Translations under genes and position numbers: made by a program | Notes under the pieces: generated by a model | What the model was told of the DNA's origin: nothing | Seen by the model: the letters and a program-made list of their open reading frames with translations, nothing else | The model's database searches: none | Shown: in pieces, positions 8,361 to 16,093 of the stretch | Position numbering within the stretch: the stretch's first letter is position 1 | Layout: the number at the start of each line of letters is the position of its first letter | From: RH-chloro-G1 sp003670575 | Lineage (GTDB): Bacteria; Chloroflexota; Dehalococcoidia; UBA2979 | NCBI GenBank assembly: GCA_947499615.1 | Contig: CANMOP010000030.1 | Location: 1-17,300, forward strand | Length of the DNA stretch: 17,300 nucleotides | Direction of reading: 5' to 3'

Positions 8361-9602
8361 ATGGCCGCACCGCCCGTCGACGCCGGACGCCTGTCGTATC
8401 GCTGGGTGATGCTGGCGCTGCTCTGCGCGGGGTACGGCTCATTCGGGCTCGTCAGCTCCTCGCTCGCACCACTCGTCGGGCCGATCCTGCGCGACACGGG
8501 GATGACTCGCGGCGAGATGGGACTCGTCCTCGGCTCCTGGCAGTTCGTCTACCTGTTCATGGCGATCCCCGCGGGCATGGCCATAGACCGCTTCGGGCTG
8601 CGGATCGCGCTCTTCGCGGGGATCGCACTCGTCGCGCTGTCGCAGGCGCTGCGAGCCGGAGCCTTCGATCAGGTCACGATGCTAGGGGCGGTGATGGTGT
8701 TCGGGCTCGGCGGTCCGTTCATCTCGGTCGGCGCGCCGAAGCTGGTTGCCACGTGGTTCTCGCCTCGGGAGGTGGGGATGGCGCTGGGCGTCTACACCGT
8801 CTCGCCATCGGTCGGGAGCATGATCGTCACCGCCACTGCGAACAGCGTGCTCATGCCGGCCACCGGTGACAGCTGGCGGCTGACTCTGCTGGTCTTCGCA
8901 GCGTTTGCAGCGGTCGCCGCCATCGCGTGGCTCGTGCTCGCCCGCGAGCCGCGAGCCGCACCGGGTGCCACTGTCGAGCCGACGGGATCGACCTGGTCAG
9001 CCTTCGGCGCGCTGCTGCGCATCCGCGTGGTGCAGGTGGTGCTGGTGATGGCGGTCGGATGTTTTCTGGTGAACCACAGCCTCAACAACTGGCTGCCAGA
9101 GGTGCTGCGCGCGCAGGGGATGACGCCCAGCCAGGCCGGGTTCTGGGCCTCCTTCCCTACGTTGGTTGCGATCCCCTCGGCACTCCTGATCCCGCGGCTG
9201 ACCACGGCGCGTTGGCTCACGGCCGTGCAGGTCGGCCTCTTCGCGCTGTGGGCGGTGGCGATGCTGTTGCTGCCGTTCGGAGCGGGCACGATGCCATACC
9301 TCGGGCTGTTGCTGATCGGCGTCGGGCGAGGCGCGGCCGCGCCACTGCTGATGCTGACGCTGCTGCGATCACCGGCGATCGGTCCGCACCTCATGGGCGC
9401 CGCCGGCGGGCTCTTCTTCGCTGCCGGCGAGGTGGGCGGGGTACTGGGGCCGACGCTGACCGGCGTGCTCGCGGACGCCACCGGCGGCTTTGCGAGCGGG
9501 CTGCTGGCGCTTTCGGTCGTCGGCGGACTGCTGGCTGCACTCGCCCTCGTCCTGCGATCGGCGACGCAACGAGAGTCGGCGACCGTAACGCTCACGGCAT
9601 AA
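8361..9602 (+). CDS. Major facilitator superfamily transporter
   Basis: A 413-residue inner-membrane protein with about 12 hydrophobic segments, the usual size and layout for MFS carriers. The loop after the second helix carries motif A, GMAIDRFGLR (residues 72-81). Long hydrophobic stretches include WVMLALLCAGYGSFGLV, LLVFAAFAAVAAIAWLVLA and VVQVVLVMAVGCFLV. It resembles CynX/NimT- and oxalate/formate-antiporter-like MFS proteins, but the substrate cannot be read from sequence. ATG 8361 has AGGA about 9 bases upstream; in-frame codons further upstream lack homology-like sequence. It is transcribed away from the acyl-CoA operon, so it may import that operon's substrate or export a product; this is inferred from position only. 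Confidence 0.9.
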   Translation: MAAPPVDAGRLSYRWVMLALLCAGYGSFGLVSSSLAPLVGPILRDTGMTRGEMGLVLGSWQFVYLFMAIPAGMAIDRFGLRIALFAGIALVALSQALRAGAFDQVTMLGAVMVFGLGGPFISVGAPKLVATWFSPREVGMALGVYTVSPSVGSMIVTATANSVLMPATGDSWRLTLLVFAAFAAVAAIAWLVLAREPRAAPGATVEPTGSTWSAFGALLRIRVVQVVLVMAVGCFLVNHSLNNWLPEVLRAQGMTPSQAGFWASFPTLVAIPSALLIPRLTTARWLTAVQVGLFALWAVAMLLLPFGAGTMPYLGLLLIGVGRGAAAPLLMLTLLRSPAIGPHLMGAAGGLFFAAGEVGGVLGPTLTGVLADATGGFASGLLALSVVGGLLAALALVLRSATQRESATVTLTA

Positions 9603-9651
9603 CGTGCTTGGAAAGGTCACTACCGTCAGGCGCCATCACGAGCCGACATGA

Positions 9652-9682
9652 TTGACAACAGGGCAGTGCCGCGGTGTATACG
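9652..9682 (+). promoter_or_regulatory. Candidate sigma-70-type promoter for the fmdB-like gene
   Basis: A perfect TTGACA at 9652-9657 is followed by a TATA-containing segment; TGTATA (17-bp spacer) or TATACG at 9677-9682 (19-bp spacer) could be the -10 element. Transcription would begin near 9690, some 35 bases before the ATG at 9726. The -35 match is strong and the -10 is only fair. Confidence 0.45.
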
Positions 9683-9725
9683 TATTCCATCGATCGCAGT
9701 ACCCCGGGGGGATTGGGGCACGCGC

Positions 9726-10208
9726 ATGCCGATGTACGAGTATTACTGCCGAGCGTGTAACGGTGTCTTCGAGTTGCTCCGCTCCGCGCGTCAAAGCACC
9801 GATTCACAGCCGTGCCCGGACTGCGACGCCGAGAGCGAGCGCCTGATGCCCACGACATTCACGGCCTTCACGGTGCGTGACGGGCTGCCTCGCAGCATTC
9901 CGGACCGCGGCACGTTCTGGCACCTTGGCCAAGAAGTGAAGCGCCCGGTGAACGAGCCGGCGCTCCCGTTCGAGCATCCCGATCTGGACAAGCACCCCGA
10001 GACCATGCCGAGCGCCGAGGAGATCGAGGCCTTCGACCACCAGCTGGATCGGGACGCCCACGAGGACGCCGAAGCCGACGCCCGAGGAATGCTGGCCATC
10101 CAACCGCAGCGGGAGATGGCGCGTGGCAAATTCGTGCAGCGGCTCGCCGCAACCGGCACGATAAATCGCTTACGCCCTCGCAAGCGTAGTAAGGGCACCA
10201 GCGCGTAG
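9726..10208 (+). CDS. FmdB-family zinc-ribbon protein with extended C-terminus
   Basis: A 160-residue protein starting MPMYEYYCRACNGVFE, the standard opening of the FmdB/CxxC putative regulatory family. Cys8, Cys11, Cys30 and Cys33 form the zinc ribbon (CRAC, CPDC). The family is usually about 60-110 residues; here about 110 further residues follow, rich in acidic residues in the middle (EDAEADARG) and basic at the end (RPRKRSKG). The role of the family is not firmly established; regulation of amidase/formamidase genes was proposed from early work. The ATG at 9726 fits the family start; the upstream G-rich stretch is a poor but possible ribosome site. It lies 101 bp before the ABC permease genes. 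Confidence 0.85.
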   Translation: MPMYEYYCRACNGVFELLRSARQSTDSQPCPDCDAESERLMPTTFTAFTVRDGLPRSIPDRGTFWHLGQEVKRPVNEPALPFEHPDLDKHPETMPSAEEIEAFDHQLDRDAHEDAEADARGMLAIQPQREMARGKFVQRLAATGTINRLRPRKRSKGTSA

Positions 10209-10309
10209 CATCGAGTAGTATCACCAACCAAGAACAGCATGCGATTAGGGTCAGGCGCGCACAGGAACCGTCCCGTGAGCGTCGGACACAGCCGAAGGGG
10301 CAGGCGAAG

Positions 10310-11275
10310 ATGGCAAAGTACGTGATTCAACGCTTGATCGGCATGGTGCCGACCTGGCTCATCATCATGTTCGCCGTCGTCTCGATGGTCCGGCTCATCC
10401 CGGGCAGCATCGTCGACCTGCTGCTCGCCGATCAGGGCGGCCAGACGGCCAGCAGTTCCGCGAAGATCGAACGCGCGGAGTTGGAGCACCGGCTTGGGCT
10501 TGACCGGCCGGTATACGTGCAATACCTCTCGTACGTCGGCGGCGTCGTGCGCGGCGACTTCGGCAACTCGCTCTGGGAGGCCACGCCGGTCAGCACGCTG
10601 ATCGCACAGCGTGTGCCGGTGACCGGTCAGGTCGCACTGCTGGCCATCATCGTCTCCGTGAGCTTGGCGATCCCAATCGGGGTCATCTCCGCGGTGAAGC
10701 GCGACAGCGGGCTGGACTACTTCCTGCGTTCATCCTCGATCTTGGGAATCAGCATCCCAGGCTTCGCAGTCGGTACTGCTATCGTCATCTTCCCGACGCT
10801 CTGGTTCGGCTGGACCGTGAGCTTCAAGTACGTCAGCTTCGCCGAAGACCCGATTGGGCACCTGAAGCTCATCATCCCGCCCGCGATCGTGCTTGGCACG
10901 CAACTCTCCGCATCGGTTGCGAGGTTGACTCGCACCCAGATGCTGGAAGTGCTGCAGGAGGACTACGTTCGCACGGCGCGAGCGAAGGGGCTGCCCGACC
11001 GCATCGTCATCGTGAAGCACGCCTTGAAGAACGCGCTGATCCCAGTGGTCACCGTCCTCGGATTCCAGGTCAGCGCGCTCCTCGGCGGCTCGGTTGTGGC
11101 GGAGACGATCTTCGCGATTCCCGGCCTTGGCCGCCTGCTCACGGCGGCAATCACCGCGCGTGACTACCCAGTGGTGCAGGGCATCGTGGTACTCACGGCG
11201 ATCTTCGTCATGATGATGAGCCTGATGGTGGATATCTCGTACGGGTTCTTGGATCCGCGAGCACGCCCAGCGTAG
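10310..11275 (+). CDS. ABC transporter permease, DppB/OppB type
   Basis: A 321-residue membrane permease of the peptide/nickel (DppB/OppB) type. It opens with the typical first helix (YVIQRLIGMVPTWLIIMFAVV), followed by RLGLDRPVYVQYLSYVGG and GDFGNSLWEATPV, both characteristic of the DppB N-terminal domain. About six membrane spans follow. The EAA loop that docks on the ATPase is EDYVRTARAKGL...KHALKNALIP (residues 218-245). The GSVVAETIFAIPGLGRLL block is near the C-terminus. A purine-rich GAAGGGG lies upstream of ATG 10310. It pairs with the next gene (84 bp downstream) to form the transmembrane channel. No solute-binding protein or ATPase gene is in the window, so the substrate is undetermined. 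Confidence 0.94.
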   Translation: MAKYVIQRLIGMVPTWLIIMFAVVSMVRLIPGSIVDLLLADQGGQTASSSAKIERAELEHRLGLDRPVYVQYLSYVGGVVRGDFGNSLWEATPVSTLIAQRVPVTGQVALLAIIVSVSLAIPIGVISAVKRDSGLDYFLRSSSILGISIPGFAVGTAIVIFPTLWFGWTVSFKYVSFAEDPIGHLKLIIPPAIVLGTQLSASVARLTRTQMLEVLQEDYVRTARAKGLPDRIVIVKHALKNALIPVVTVLGFQVSALLGGSVVAETIFAIPGLGRLLTAAITARDYPVVQGIVVLTAIFVMMMSLMVDISYGFLDPRARPA

Positions 11276-11347
11276 GCTGAACGTCGGACACACATATGTG
11301 GTGGTGCTGCTACGATGCGGCGCCGGAACAATAGCGGCGGTGGTTAC

Positions 11348-11353
11348 AGGAGG
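11348..11353 (+). promoter_or_regulatory. Strong Shine-Dalgarno setting a GTG start
   Basis: AGGAGG lies 5 bases before GTG 11359 and is the best ribosome site seen in the window. It fixes the non-ATG start of the second permease gene. Confidence 0.8.
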
Positions 11354-11358
11354 TCGCG

Positions 11359-12273
11359 GTGTCAGCAGAAGTCGGCATCGGTCAGGCAGCAGGGCGGATC
11401 ACAGCACAAGACCGGTCGATGTTCCAATCGGCGATGCGTTGGGTGTGGAGATTCTCGCGACGGAAGCCGTTGGGCGCGTTCGGTGGGATCGTACTGATCC
11501 TGCTGATCATCACGGCCTTCTTCGCCGAGGTGATCGCGCCCTATGGCCCGCTGCTTCAGAACACGGGCGCAGCCCTGGAGCCACCGAGCCTCCAGCACCT
11601 CGCCGGAACCGATCAGTTCGGTCGGGATATGTTCTCGCGCCTAATCTTCGGCGCTCGCACATCGCTGACCGTCTCGGTATCGGTCACCATCCTGGTGACC
11701 ATCCCATCGGTCACGCTGGGCATCATCATGGGGTACTACCGCGGCTGGGTGGACCTGGTCCTGCAGCGCGTCGTGGATGCGGTGCAGGCCGTCCCCGGCT
11801 TGATCTTGCTTATCACCATCGTCTCGATCCTCGGTCCCGGCCTGTGGAACGTGATCTTCGCGCTGGCTATTCCAGCGTCGATCACCTCGTCCCGGCTCAA
11901 GAGAGCGGCTACACTGCAAATCAGCGGTCGTGACTACGTGCTGGCAGCTCGCTCGCTGGGCGCAACGACACCGCACATCATGTGGTGGTACATCCTCCCG
12001 AACATCATGGCCACCGTCATCGTGGTCATGTCGCTCGGCTTTGGTGGCTACATCCTTGCTGAGTCGACACTGAGTTTCCTCGGCTATGGCATTCCGCCCC
12101 CCGCTCCGTCCTGGGGCGGCATGCTGGCCAGCGAGGGTCGGCGCTACATGTACTCCGCCGCCCACATGTTCGTCGCCCCAGCGCTGGCCCTCAGCATGGT
12201 GGTGTTCGGCGTGAACATGTTCGGAGACGCGATGCGCGACGTCCTTGACCCGCGCCTCCGAGGCTCCCGCTAG
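11359..12273 (+). CDS. ABC transporter permease, DppC/OppC type
   Basis: A 304-residue partner permease of the DppC/OppC type. After a soluble N-terminus comes a first membrane span (LGAFGGIVLILLIITAFFAEVIAPYGP). The hallmark LAGTDQFGRDMFSRLIFGAR (residues 81-100) follows, then four more spans. The EAA loop is RDYVLAARSLGATTPHIMWW...LPN (191-215). The C-terminal blocks ESTLSFLGYGIPPPAPSWGGM and MFGDAMRDVLDPRLRG are standard. Translation starts at GTG 11359 after a strong AGGAGG. It forms an operon with the upstream permease and is followed after about 30 bp by a perfect hairpin. ATPase (DppD/F) and binding-protein genes are absent, which is unusual for a complete importer operon. Confidence 0.94.
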   Translation: MSAEVGIGQAAGRITAQDRSMFQSAMRWVWRFSRRKPLGAFGGIVLILLIITAFFAEVIAPYGPLLQNTGAALEPPSLQHLAGTDQFGRDMFSRLIFGARTSLTVSVSVTILVTIPSVTLGIIMGYYRGWVDLVLQRVVDAVQAVPGLILLITIVSILGPGLWNVIFALAIPASITSSRLKRAATLQISGRDYVLAARSLGATTPHIMWWYILPNIMATVIVVMSLGFGGYILAESTLSFLGYGIPPPAPSWGGMLASEGRRYMYSAAHMFVAPALALSMVVFGVNMFGDAMRDVLDPRLRGSR

Positions 12274-12303
12274 GTTGGCGGTCGCCACACGGCGACGATC
12301 GTG

Positions 12304-12350
12304 CACAAACGAATGGCCCGCGCTGGTACAGCGCGGGCCATTCGTTTGTG
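12304..12350. terminator. Perfect 22-bp hairpin between convergent genes (bidirectional terminator)
   Basis: Two 22-base arms (12304-12325 and 12329-12350) are exact reverse complements around a 3-base loop (GTA). The inner part is GC-rich (GGCCCGCGCTG) and the outer part contains ACAAACGAAT / ATTCGTTTGT. It stands just after the permease stop and before the convergent gene ending at 12477, so it likely terminates transcription both ways. There is no pure T-run. Confidence 0.8.
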
Positions 12351-12476
12351 TCAGGCGCTCCATCCTCGATGCCGCCCCGCCCTCGGCATTCATGCGCGTT
12401 CAGGCATCGAGGGACGCCAGGCGGACCGGAGGCGGGCGAGAGGAACAGCGCGGCGGTGTGGTAACGAAGCGGGTCG

Positions 12477-12866
12477 CTAGAGCGGGCGCTCGGGGAGCTG
12501 GTGCTCCTCCATGTGCTGGAGGAACCCTCGCCCAATCGAGGTGAGTGCGTAGCCGCCGGTCGGAACCGCGCGGAGCATGACCCGATCCAACAGGAAGCCG
12601 ACGAACACCTCGACGGTACCGGGGTCGCTGCTCGCCGCGGCGCATGCATCGACGTGCGCGCGGAAGCATTCATCGACTGCTGCGACCGGAAGCGACTCGG
12701 GCAGTGCGGCCAGGGCACGCCTCAGCAGCACGACCTGCGTCCCGGCGATCGCTCGGTACGCCATGTCATTCGCGAACGAATCCATGATGCCGCGCGCATC
12801 CGAGTGCCAGTCGATGAACGGATCATCCTCGTCACGCGGGGCTGCAGCGGCGTCAATGTCAGGCAT
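12477..12866 (-). CDS. Hypothetical protein, 129 aa, possible winged-helix-like C-terminus
   Basis: I do not recognise a family. From ATG 12866 the product has an acidic N-terminus (MPDIDAAAAPRDEDDPFIDW), a mainly helical middle (YRAIAGTQVVLLRRALAALP; VDECFRAHVDACAAASSD) and a C-terminal segment GYALTSIGRGFLQHMEEHQ. The turn-plus-helix LTSIGRGFLQHM is reminiscent of the end of winged-helix domains, but no DNA-binding claim can be made. No clear Shine-Dalgarno precedes the start; the frame is open further upstream, to 13058, but that would overlap yajQ. It is divergent from yajQ across about 130 bp and convergent with the permease operon across the perfect hairpin. Reading as a gene is supported by length, strand layout and conserved-looking hydrophobic pattern. 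Confidence 0.6.
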   Translation of the reverse strand: MPDIDAAAAPRDEDDPFIDWHSDARGIMDSFANDMAYRAIAGTQVVLLRRALAALPESLPVAAVDECFRAHVDACAAASSDPGTVEVFVGFLLDRVMLRAVPTGGYALTSIGRGFLQHMEEHQLPERPL

Positions 12867-12999
12867 GCGCGGAGCGTACCACGGCCTTCGCGACCCGCGG
12901 AACGGCCCGATCGAGGCCCACGTCTCGGCCCATCGATCGTGACTTGCTATCATGTGCCGAAAGACCCAGGCGTGGCGCCCGTGCGAAAGGTAGGCAACG

Positions 13000-13500
13000 G
13001 TGCCGAAAGATGAGTCGTTCGATATCACCACCGGCTGCGACCTGCAGGAAGTGGACAACGCGCTGAATCAGGCGCGCAAGGAGATCGGCGGCCGGTACGA
13101 TTTCAAGGGCGTGCTGGTGGAGATCGAGTACGAGCGCGGCGCCGGCACGATTGGCATCCACACGGAAGACCAGTTCCATCTGGACTCGATCTGGGAGGCG
13201 CTGCTCGGCAGGCTTGTCGCACGCAAAGTGCCGGTACAGAACATGAAGCGCGGCGAACCGGAGCAGGCGGCATCCGGGACGGTGCGCCAGACGGTGACGC
13301 TGGTGCAATCCATTGATAGTGAAACTGCGAAGCGGATCACGACGTTCATCCGTGATCGCAAGTTGAAGCGCGTGCAATCGCAGATCCAGGGCGATGCCGT
13401 GCGCGTGACCGGCCCCAGTCGGGACGACCTGCAAGTGGTGATGGCCGCGTTGCGCGAGGAGGACTGGGGCATCGAGCTCAACTTCGGCAACTACCGGTAG
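13000..13500 (+). CDS. yajQ: YajQ family cyclic-di-GMP-binding / nucleotide-binding protein
   Basis: A full-length (166 aa) UPF0234/YajQ protein. It starts near-canonically with MPKDESFDITTGCDLQEVDNALNQA, then RYDFKGV and HTEDQFHLDSIWEALLGRLVAR. The second half has RQTVTLVQSIDSETAKRITTFIRD, KLKRVQSQIQGDAVRVTGPSRDDLQ and ends EDWGIELNFGNYR. Family members have two ferredoxin-like domains; some bind cyclic di-GMP and act as effectors, but this varies and is not shown here. The start is GTG 13000, preceded by AAAGGTAGG. A small hairpin (13514-13529) follows the stop. Confidence 0.95.
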   Translation: MPKDESFDITTGCDLQEVDNALNQARKEIGGRYDFKGVLVEIEYERGAGTIGIHTEDQFHLDSIWEALLGRLVARKVPVQNMKRGEPEQAASGTVRQTVTLVQSIDSETAKRITTFIRDRKLKRVQSQIQGDAVRVTGPSRDDLQVVMAALREEDWGIELNFGNYR

Positions 13501-13513
13501 CCAGCGCTCGCGA

Positions 13514-13529
13514 GTCGGGCAGTCCCGAC
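13514..13529. terminator. Small hairpin between convergent yajQ and VWA genes
   Basis: GTCGGG (13514-13519) and CCCGAC (13524-13529) are complementary around CAGT. It sits in the 31-bp gap between two convergent stops. No T-run follows, so terminator function is uncertain. Confidence 0.3.
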
Positions 13530-13531
13530 GC

Positions 13532-14917
13532 CTAGTGCGGCAACACCAGCAATCGAGGCCCTCCCGCCACCGCGGCTGCCGCCGACTCGAAGATGCCCTG
13601 CAGTTGCGATGTCTTCGGCAGGCAGTAGAAGTGGTCACCGTCGGTATTCTCTGCGTCCGTGCAGCCGTTGTTCACCGACGACGTCGACATATCGGACAGC
13701 AACTGGAGCACGGAGACGTTGCGATACACGCCCGATGAATCGGGACAGAGGTCTCCCGCCGCCAACCCAAACCCGATCGTGACAATCTCGATGCCCGCCG
13801 CCTTGGCGGTGCTGGCCGCATTGGCAGCCGCGACGCACGTGTAGTCGGAGGCTGTGCCCGCGCCGCCGTAGTTCGGACTGCCGTCGGTCTCGAGAATGAT
13901 CCCCTTACGCACACCGACACGTCCGTTCGCCTGCAGGTACTGACTGGCCGCAGTGATAGGCGTACTGAGGTTTGTCCCGGTGCCGGAGGTGTCGAAGCAG
14001 CGGATGGCCTTCACCAGCGTGCTGCTGGTATTCAGCGTGCCGTCCGCGTTCTTGTACGCCTCATTCAGTGGCGCGCCCGTACCGGACAGCGCGACGGGAA
14101 CCCAGCTGCCGGCGGCGTACTGTGTACTGCTCGCTGCCAACCCGCGCGCTGGCGAGTTCACGCCGCTGCACGTCGCGCCGGTGGTCCGGCTGGGACCGAG
14201 CAGTCCGAGCGCCACCCATTGTCGCGTCGGGTCATACACGCTCAACAACGCATTCGCTGCGGTGCGAGCGTTGGTGATGTCGGCGCCGCTCATGCTGCCC
14301 GTCCGGTCGATGACCAGCACCACGTCCACTGGCACCGTCGGCGGCCCACCGCACAGTCCACGACACGCCGCCGCAACCAAGTTCCCCGTATCCCCGTGGT
14401 TGAAGCCGATCACCGGTGCCAGTACGAACGGCACATCCGTGCCGGCGGTCACCACAATCACGTTGCACTTCGCGCCATGCGCGGGCACACACGGGCTCAC
14501 GGCCAGTCCGCCCGACACGATCCACGAAGCGTCCGCTTTCGGGTCACACGCCGAGGGGATGTCCGAGGCGTCCGCGACGCCATCGTGATTGCGGTCACCC
14601 ACCAGACATCGGAACGAGATGCTCACATCGGCCGCGGTGAGCGATGGCGCGTTCGCCAGGACCAGTGCGCTCGCGGTCGCTTCGGCGGCGGCGGCATCGC
14701 CCGGCAGCGACTGGGCACCGCCAAGCGCCCCAGCATCGACGGCGTATTGCGCGACCTGCCGCTCGTGCCAGAGGTTCGCGATGTCCAGGGTCAATGCGCC
14801 GGCGCCGATGATCGGCACCATCATCATGGCGAACAGCACCGCCACCTGCCCCGCGTCCGCAGGCAGGCGCGACCGTAACCACCCGGCACAGAACCCAGAC
14901 ACGCCGCGCCATCGCAT
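13532..14917 (-). CDS. TadE/TadG-like protein with von Willebrand factor A domain
   Basis: A 461-residue envelope protein. Residues 22-62 form the Tad-type pseudopilin N-terminus: AGQVAVLFAMMMVPIIGAGA (membrane segment), then LTLDIANLWHERQVAQYAVDAGALGGAQ, the mark of TadE/G-like proteins. Residues 108-119 (DRNHDGVADASD) match an EF-hand/dockerin calcium loop (D-x-N-x-D-G-x-x-D-x-x-D). A VWA domain starts near residue 197, with MIDAS residues in VLVIDRTGSMSG (Asp204, Thr206, Ser208), GTGTNLSTPI and ETDGSPN (Asp345). Many cysteines suggest an extracytoplasmic location. The likely role is adhesion or surface assembly, but no other tad/flp pilus genes are in the window. ATG 14917 has AGGGGG about 7 bases upstream. 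It is divergent from the methyltransferase gene. Confidence 0.88.
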   Translation of the reverse strand: MRWRGVSGFCAGWLRSRLPADAGQVAVLFAMMMVPIIGAGALTLDIANLWHERQVAQYAVDAGALGGAQSLPGDAAAAEATASALVLANAPSLTAADVSISFRCLVGDRNHDGVADASDIPSACDPKADASWIVSGGLAVSPCVPAHGAKCNVIVVTAGTDVPFVLAPVIGFNHGDTGNLVAAACRGLCGGPPTVPVDVVLVIDRTGSMSGADITNARTAANALLSVYDPTRQWVALGLLGPSRTTGATCSGVNSPARGLAASSTQYAAGSWVPVALSGTGAPLNEAYKNADGTLNTSSTLVKAIRCFDTSGTGTNLSTPITAASQYLQANGRVGVRKGIILETDGSPNYGGAGTASDYTCVAAANAASTAKAAGIEIVTIGFGLAAGDLCPDSSGVYRNVSVLQLLSDMSTSSVNNGCTDAENTDGDHFYCLPKTSQLQGIFESAAAAVAGGPRLLVLPH

Positions 14918-14930
14918 CGGGAGCCCCCTT

Positions 14931-14969
14931 CGGTTCCTATATCGATAGACGGCGGAACCGCCAGGTTCC
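14931..14969. promoter_or_regulatory. Cluster of GGTTCC/GGAACC half-sites in a divergent promoter region
   Basis: CGGTTCC (14931-14937), GGAACCG (14954-14960) and GGTTCC (14964-14969) give two overlapping inverted pairs just upstream of the VWA gene start. They could be an operator or a small mRNA hairpin (6-bp stem, 4-base loop at 14954-14969). Confidence 0.3.
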
Positions 14970-15069
14970 TTACATCTGTATCTGGATCACGCCGATCGTG
15001 GCTCCTCGCAGGCCTCAAACCTTGATACGTAACGTTGACGCACCCAGCGTCGGCGAGTGAGTCCTGCTC

Positions 15070-15933
15070 ATGGTGCGGATGCCGCACACTGATCGCATGA
15101 CCGATGCGGATCGCACGACACCTGAGCACAGCGCCCCGACGTCCGCGATCGCAGTCTGCTGCGACTCCGATCGGGCTACGCCACGCCAGCGAGCGGACGA
15201 ACTGGCCCGGCACCTCGCGCTGCCTCGCGCCGACTGCGCCTCGCGCGACTACCCGCTGTTGCTTGCGGTCACCGATGATCGACTCGAGTTGCGGCAGACC
15301 GACAGCGCAGACGGCGCGGTGTTCTGTGAGTTCACCGAGGGGCGGTTCGGCTACCGCAGGACCTTACCGTTGGCGCACGAACTGCTCGCCCGCGCCGTCG
15401 GCTTCAAGGGGCAACCGCTGGACGTCATCGACATGACTGCGGGGCTCGGGCGCGATGCGATGGTGCTGAGTCTGCTCGGCTGCCACGTGACCGCCATCGA
15501 GTCGCATCCGGTGGTATCGGAGCTGCTGGAAGATGGGTTGCGTCGTGCCGGCCGTGACCCCGAAACCGCGCGTTCCATCGCCGGACGTCTGCAATTGGTT
15601 CGCGGCGATGCCGAGCAGTACCTCGCGGCGCTACCGACGGGGACGTTGCCCGATGTGATCTACCTCGACCCGATGTTTCCACCGCGCACCCAATCGGCGC
15701 TGATGAAGAAGGAACTACGCGCTCTCGCAAGGCTGGTGGGCGCCGACATAGGCGATGGCGCCCATCGATTGTTGCGGGCCGCGTTCGCAACCGGTTGCCG
15801 TCGAGTGGTGGTGAAGCGTCCGCGAAAAGCGCCGGACCTGCTCATCCCGGGCTGGCCGCCGCCCGGCGCGAGGTTCGAGGGCAGGGCCGCCCGGTTCGAT
15901 GTGTACTTCCCGGCCGGAGTCGGAGCGACGTAG
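15070..15933 (+). CDS. rsmJ: RsmJ-like 16S rRNA (guanine-N2)-methyltransferase
   Basis: A class I SAM-dependent methyltransferase resembling RsmJ (YhiQ), which methylates G1516 of 16S rRNA in E. coli. Of 287 residues, the N-terminal part contains DYPLLLAVTDDRLELRQ. The SAM-binding motif is VIDMTAGLGRDAMVLSLLGC (residues 119-138), with VTAIESHPVVSELL next. The RsmJ-specific block is VIYLDPMFPPRTQSALMKKE (196-215). KRPRKAPDL and RFDVYF near the C-terminus also match. E. coli RsmJ is about 250 residues; the extra length is mostly N-terminal. ATG 15070, 15079 and 15097 are all possible starts and none has a clear Shine-Dalgarno; 15097 would give 278 residues. RsmJ is best known from Gammaproteobacteria. 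Confidence 0.88.
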   Translation: MVRMPHTDRMTDADRTTPEHSAPTSAIAVCCDSDRATPRQRADELARHLALPRADCASRDYPLLLAVTDDRLELRQTDSADGAVFCEFTEGRFGYRRTLPLAHELLARAVGFKGQPLDVIDMTAGLGRDAMVLSLLGCHVTAIESHPVVSELLEDGLRRAGRDPETARSIAGRLQLVRGDAEQYLAALPTGTLPDVIYLDPMFPPRTQSALMKKELRALARLVGADIGDGAHRLLRAAFATGCRRVVVKRPRKAPDLLIPGWPPPGARFEGRAARFDVYFPAGVGAT

Positions 15934-15951
15934 TGAGCGCAGCCCGGCCCC

Positions 15952-15971
15952 CGCGCAAGGACACCTGCGCG
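15952..15971 (+). terminator. Candidate hairpin after the methyltransferase gene
   Basis: CGCGCA (15952-15957) pairs with TGCGCG (15966-15971), extendable by GG/CC inside with one bulge. It lies 19 bases past the stop. There is no T-run, so it is tentative. Confidence 0.3.
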
Positions 15972-16093
15972 CATCGCACCCGACGTCGTAGGGCCCGGTG
16001 GCCGGAGAGTTAGACGTTCTGGGCTACCTACGCGGACGTGATTCGTGCGATTCTGTTGCGCGAGCGGGGGGCCCAGCGTGCAGAGATCGAACT

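Noticed and set aside
6881..8497. 538-codon open frame on the - strand in a different frame from the thiolase-like gene
   Set aside because: Arg/Gly/His-rich and without motifs; out-of-frame shadow of the real gene.
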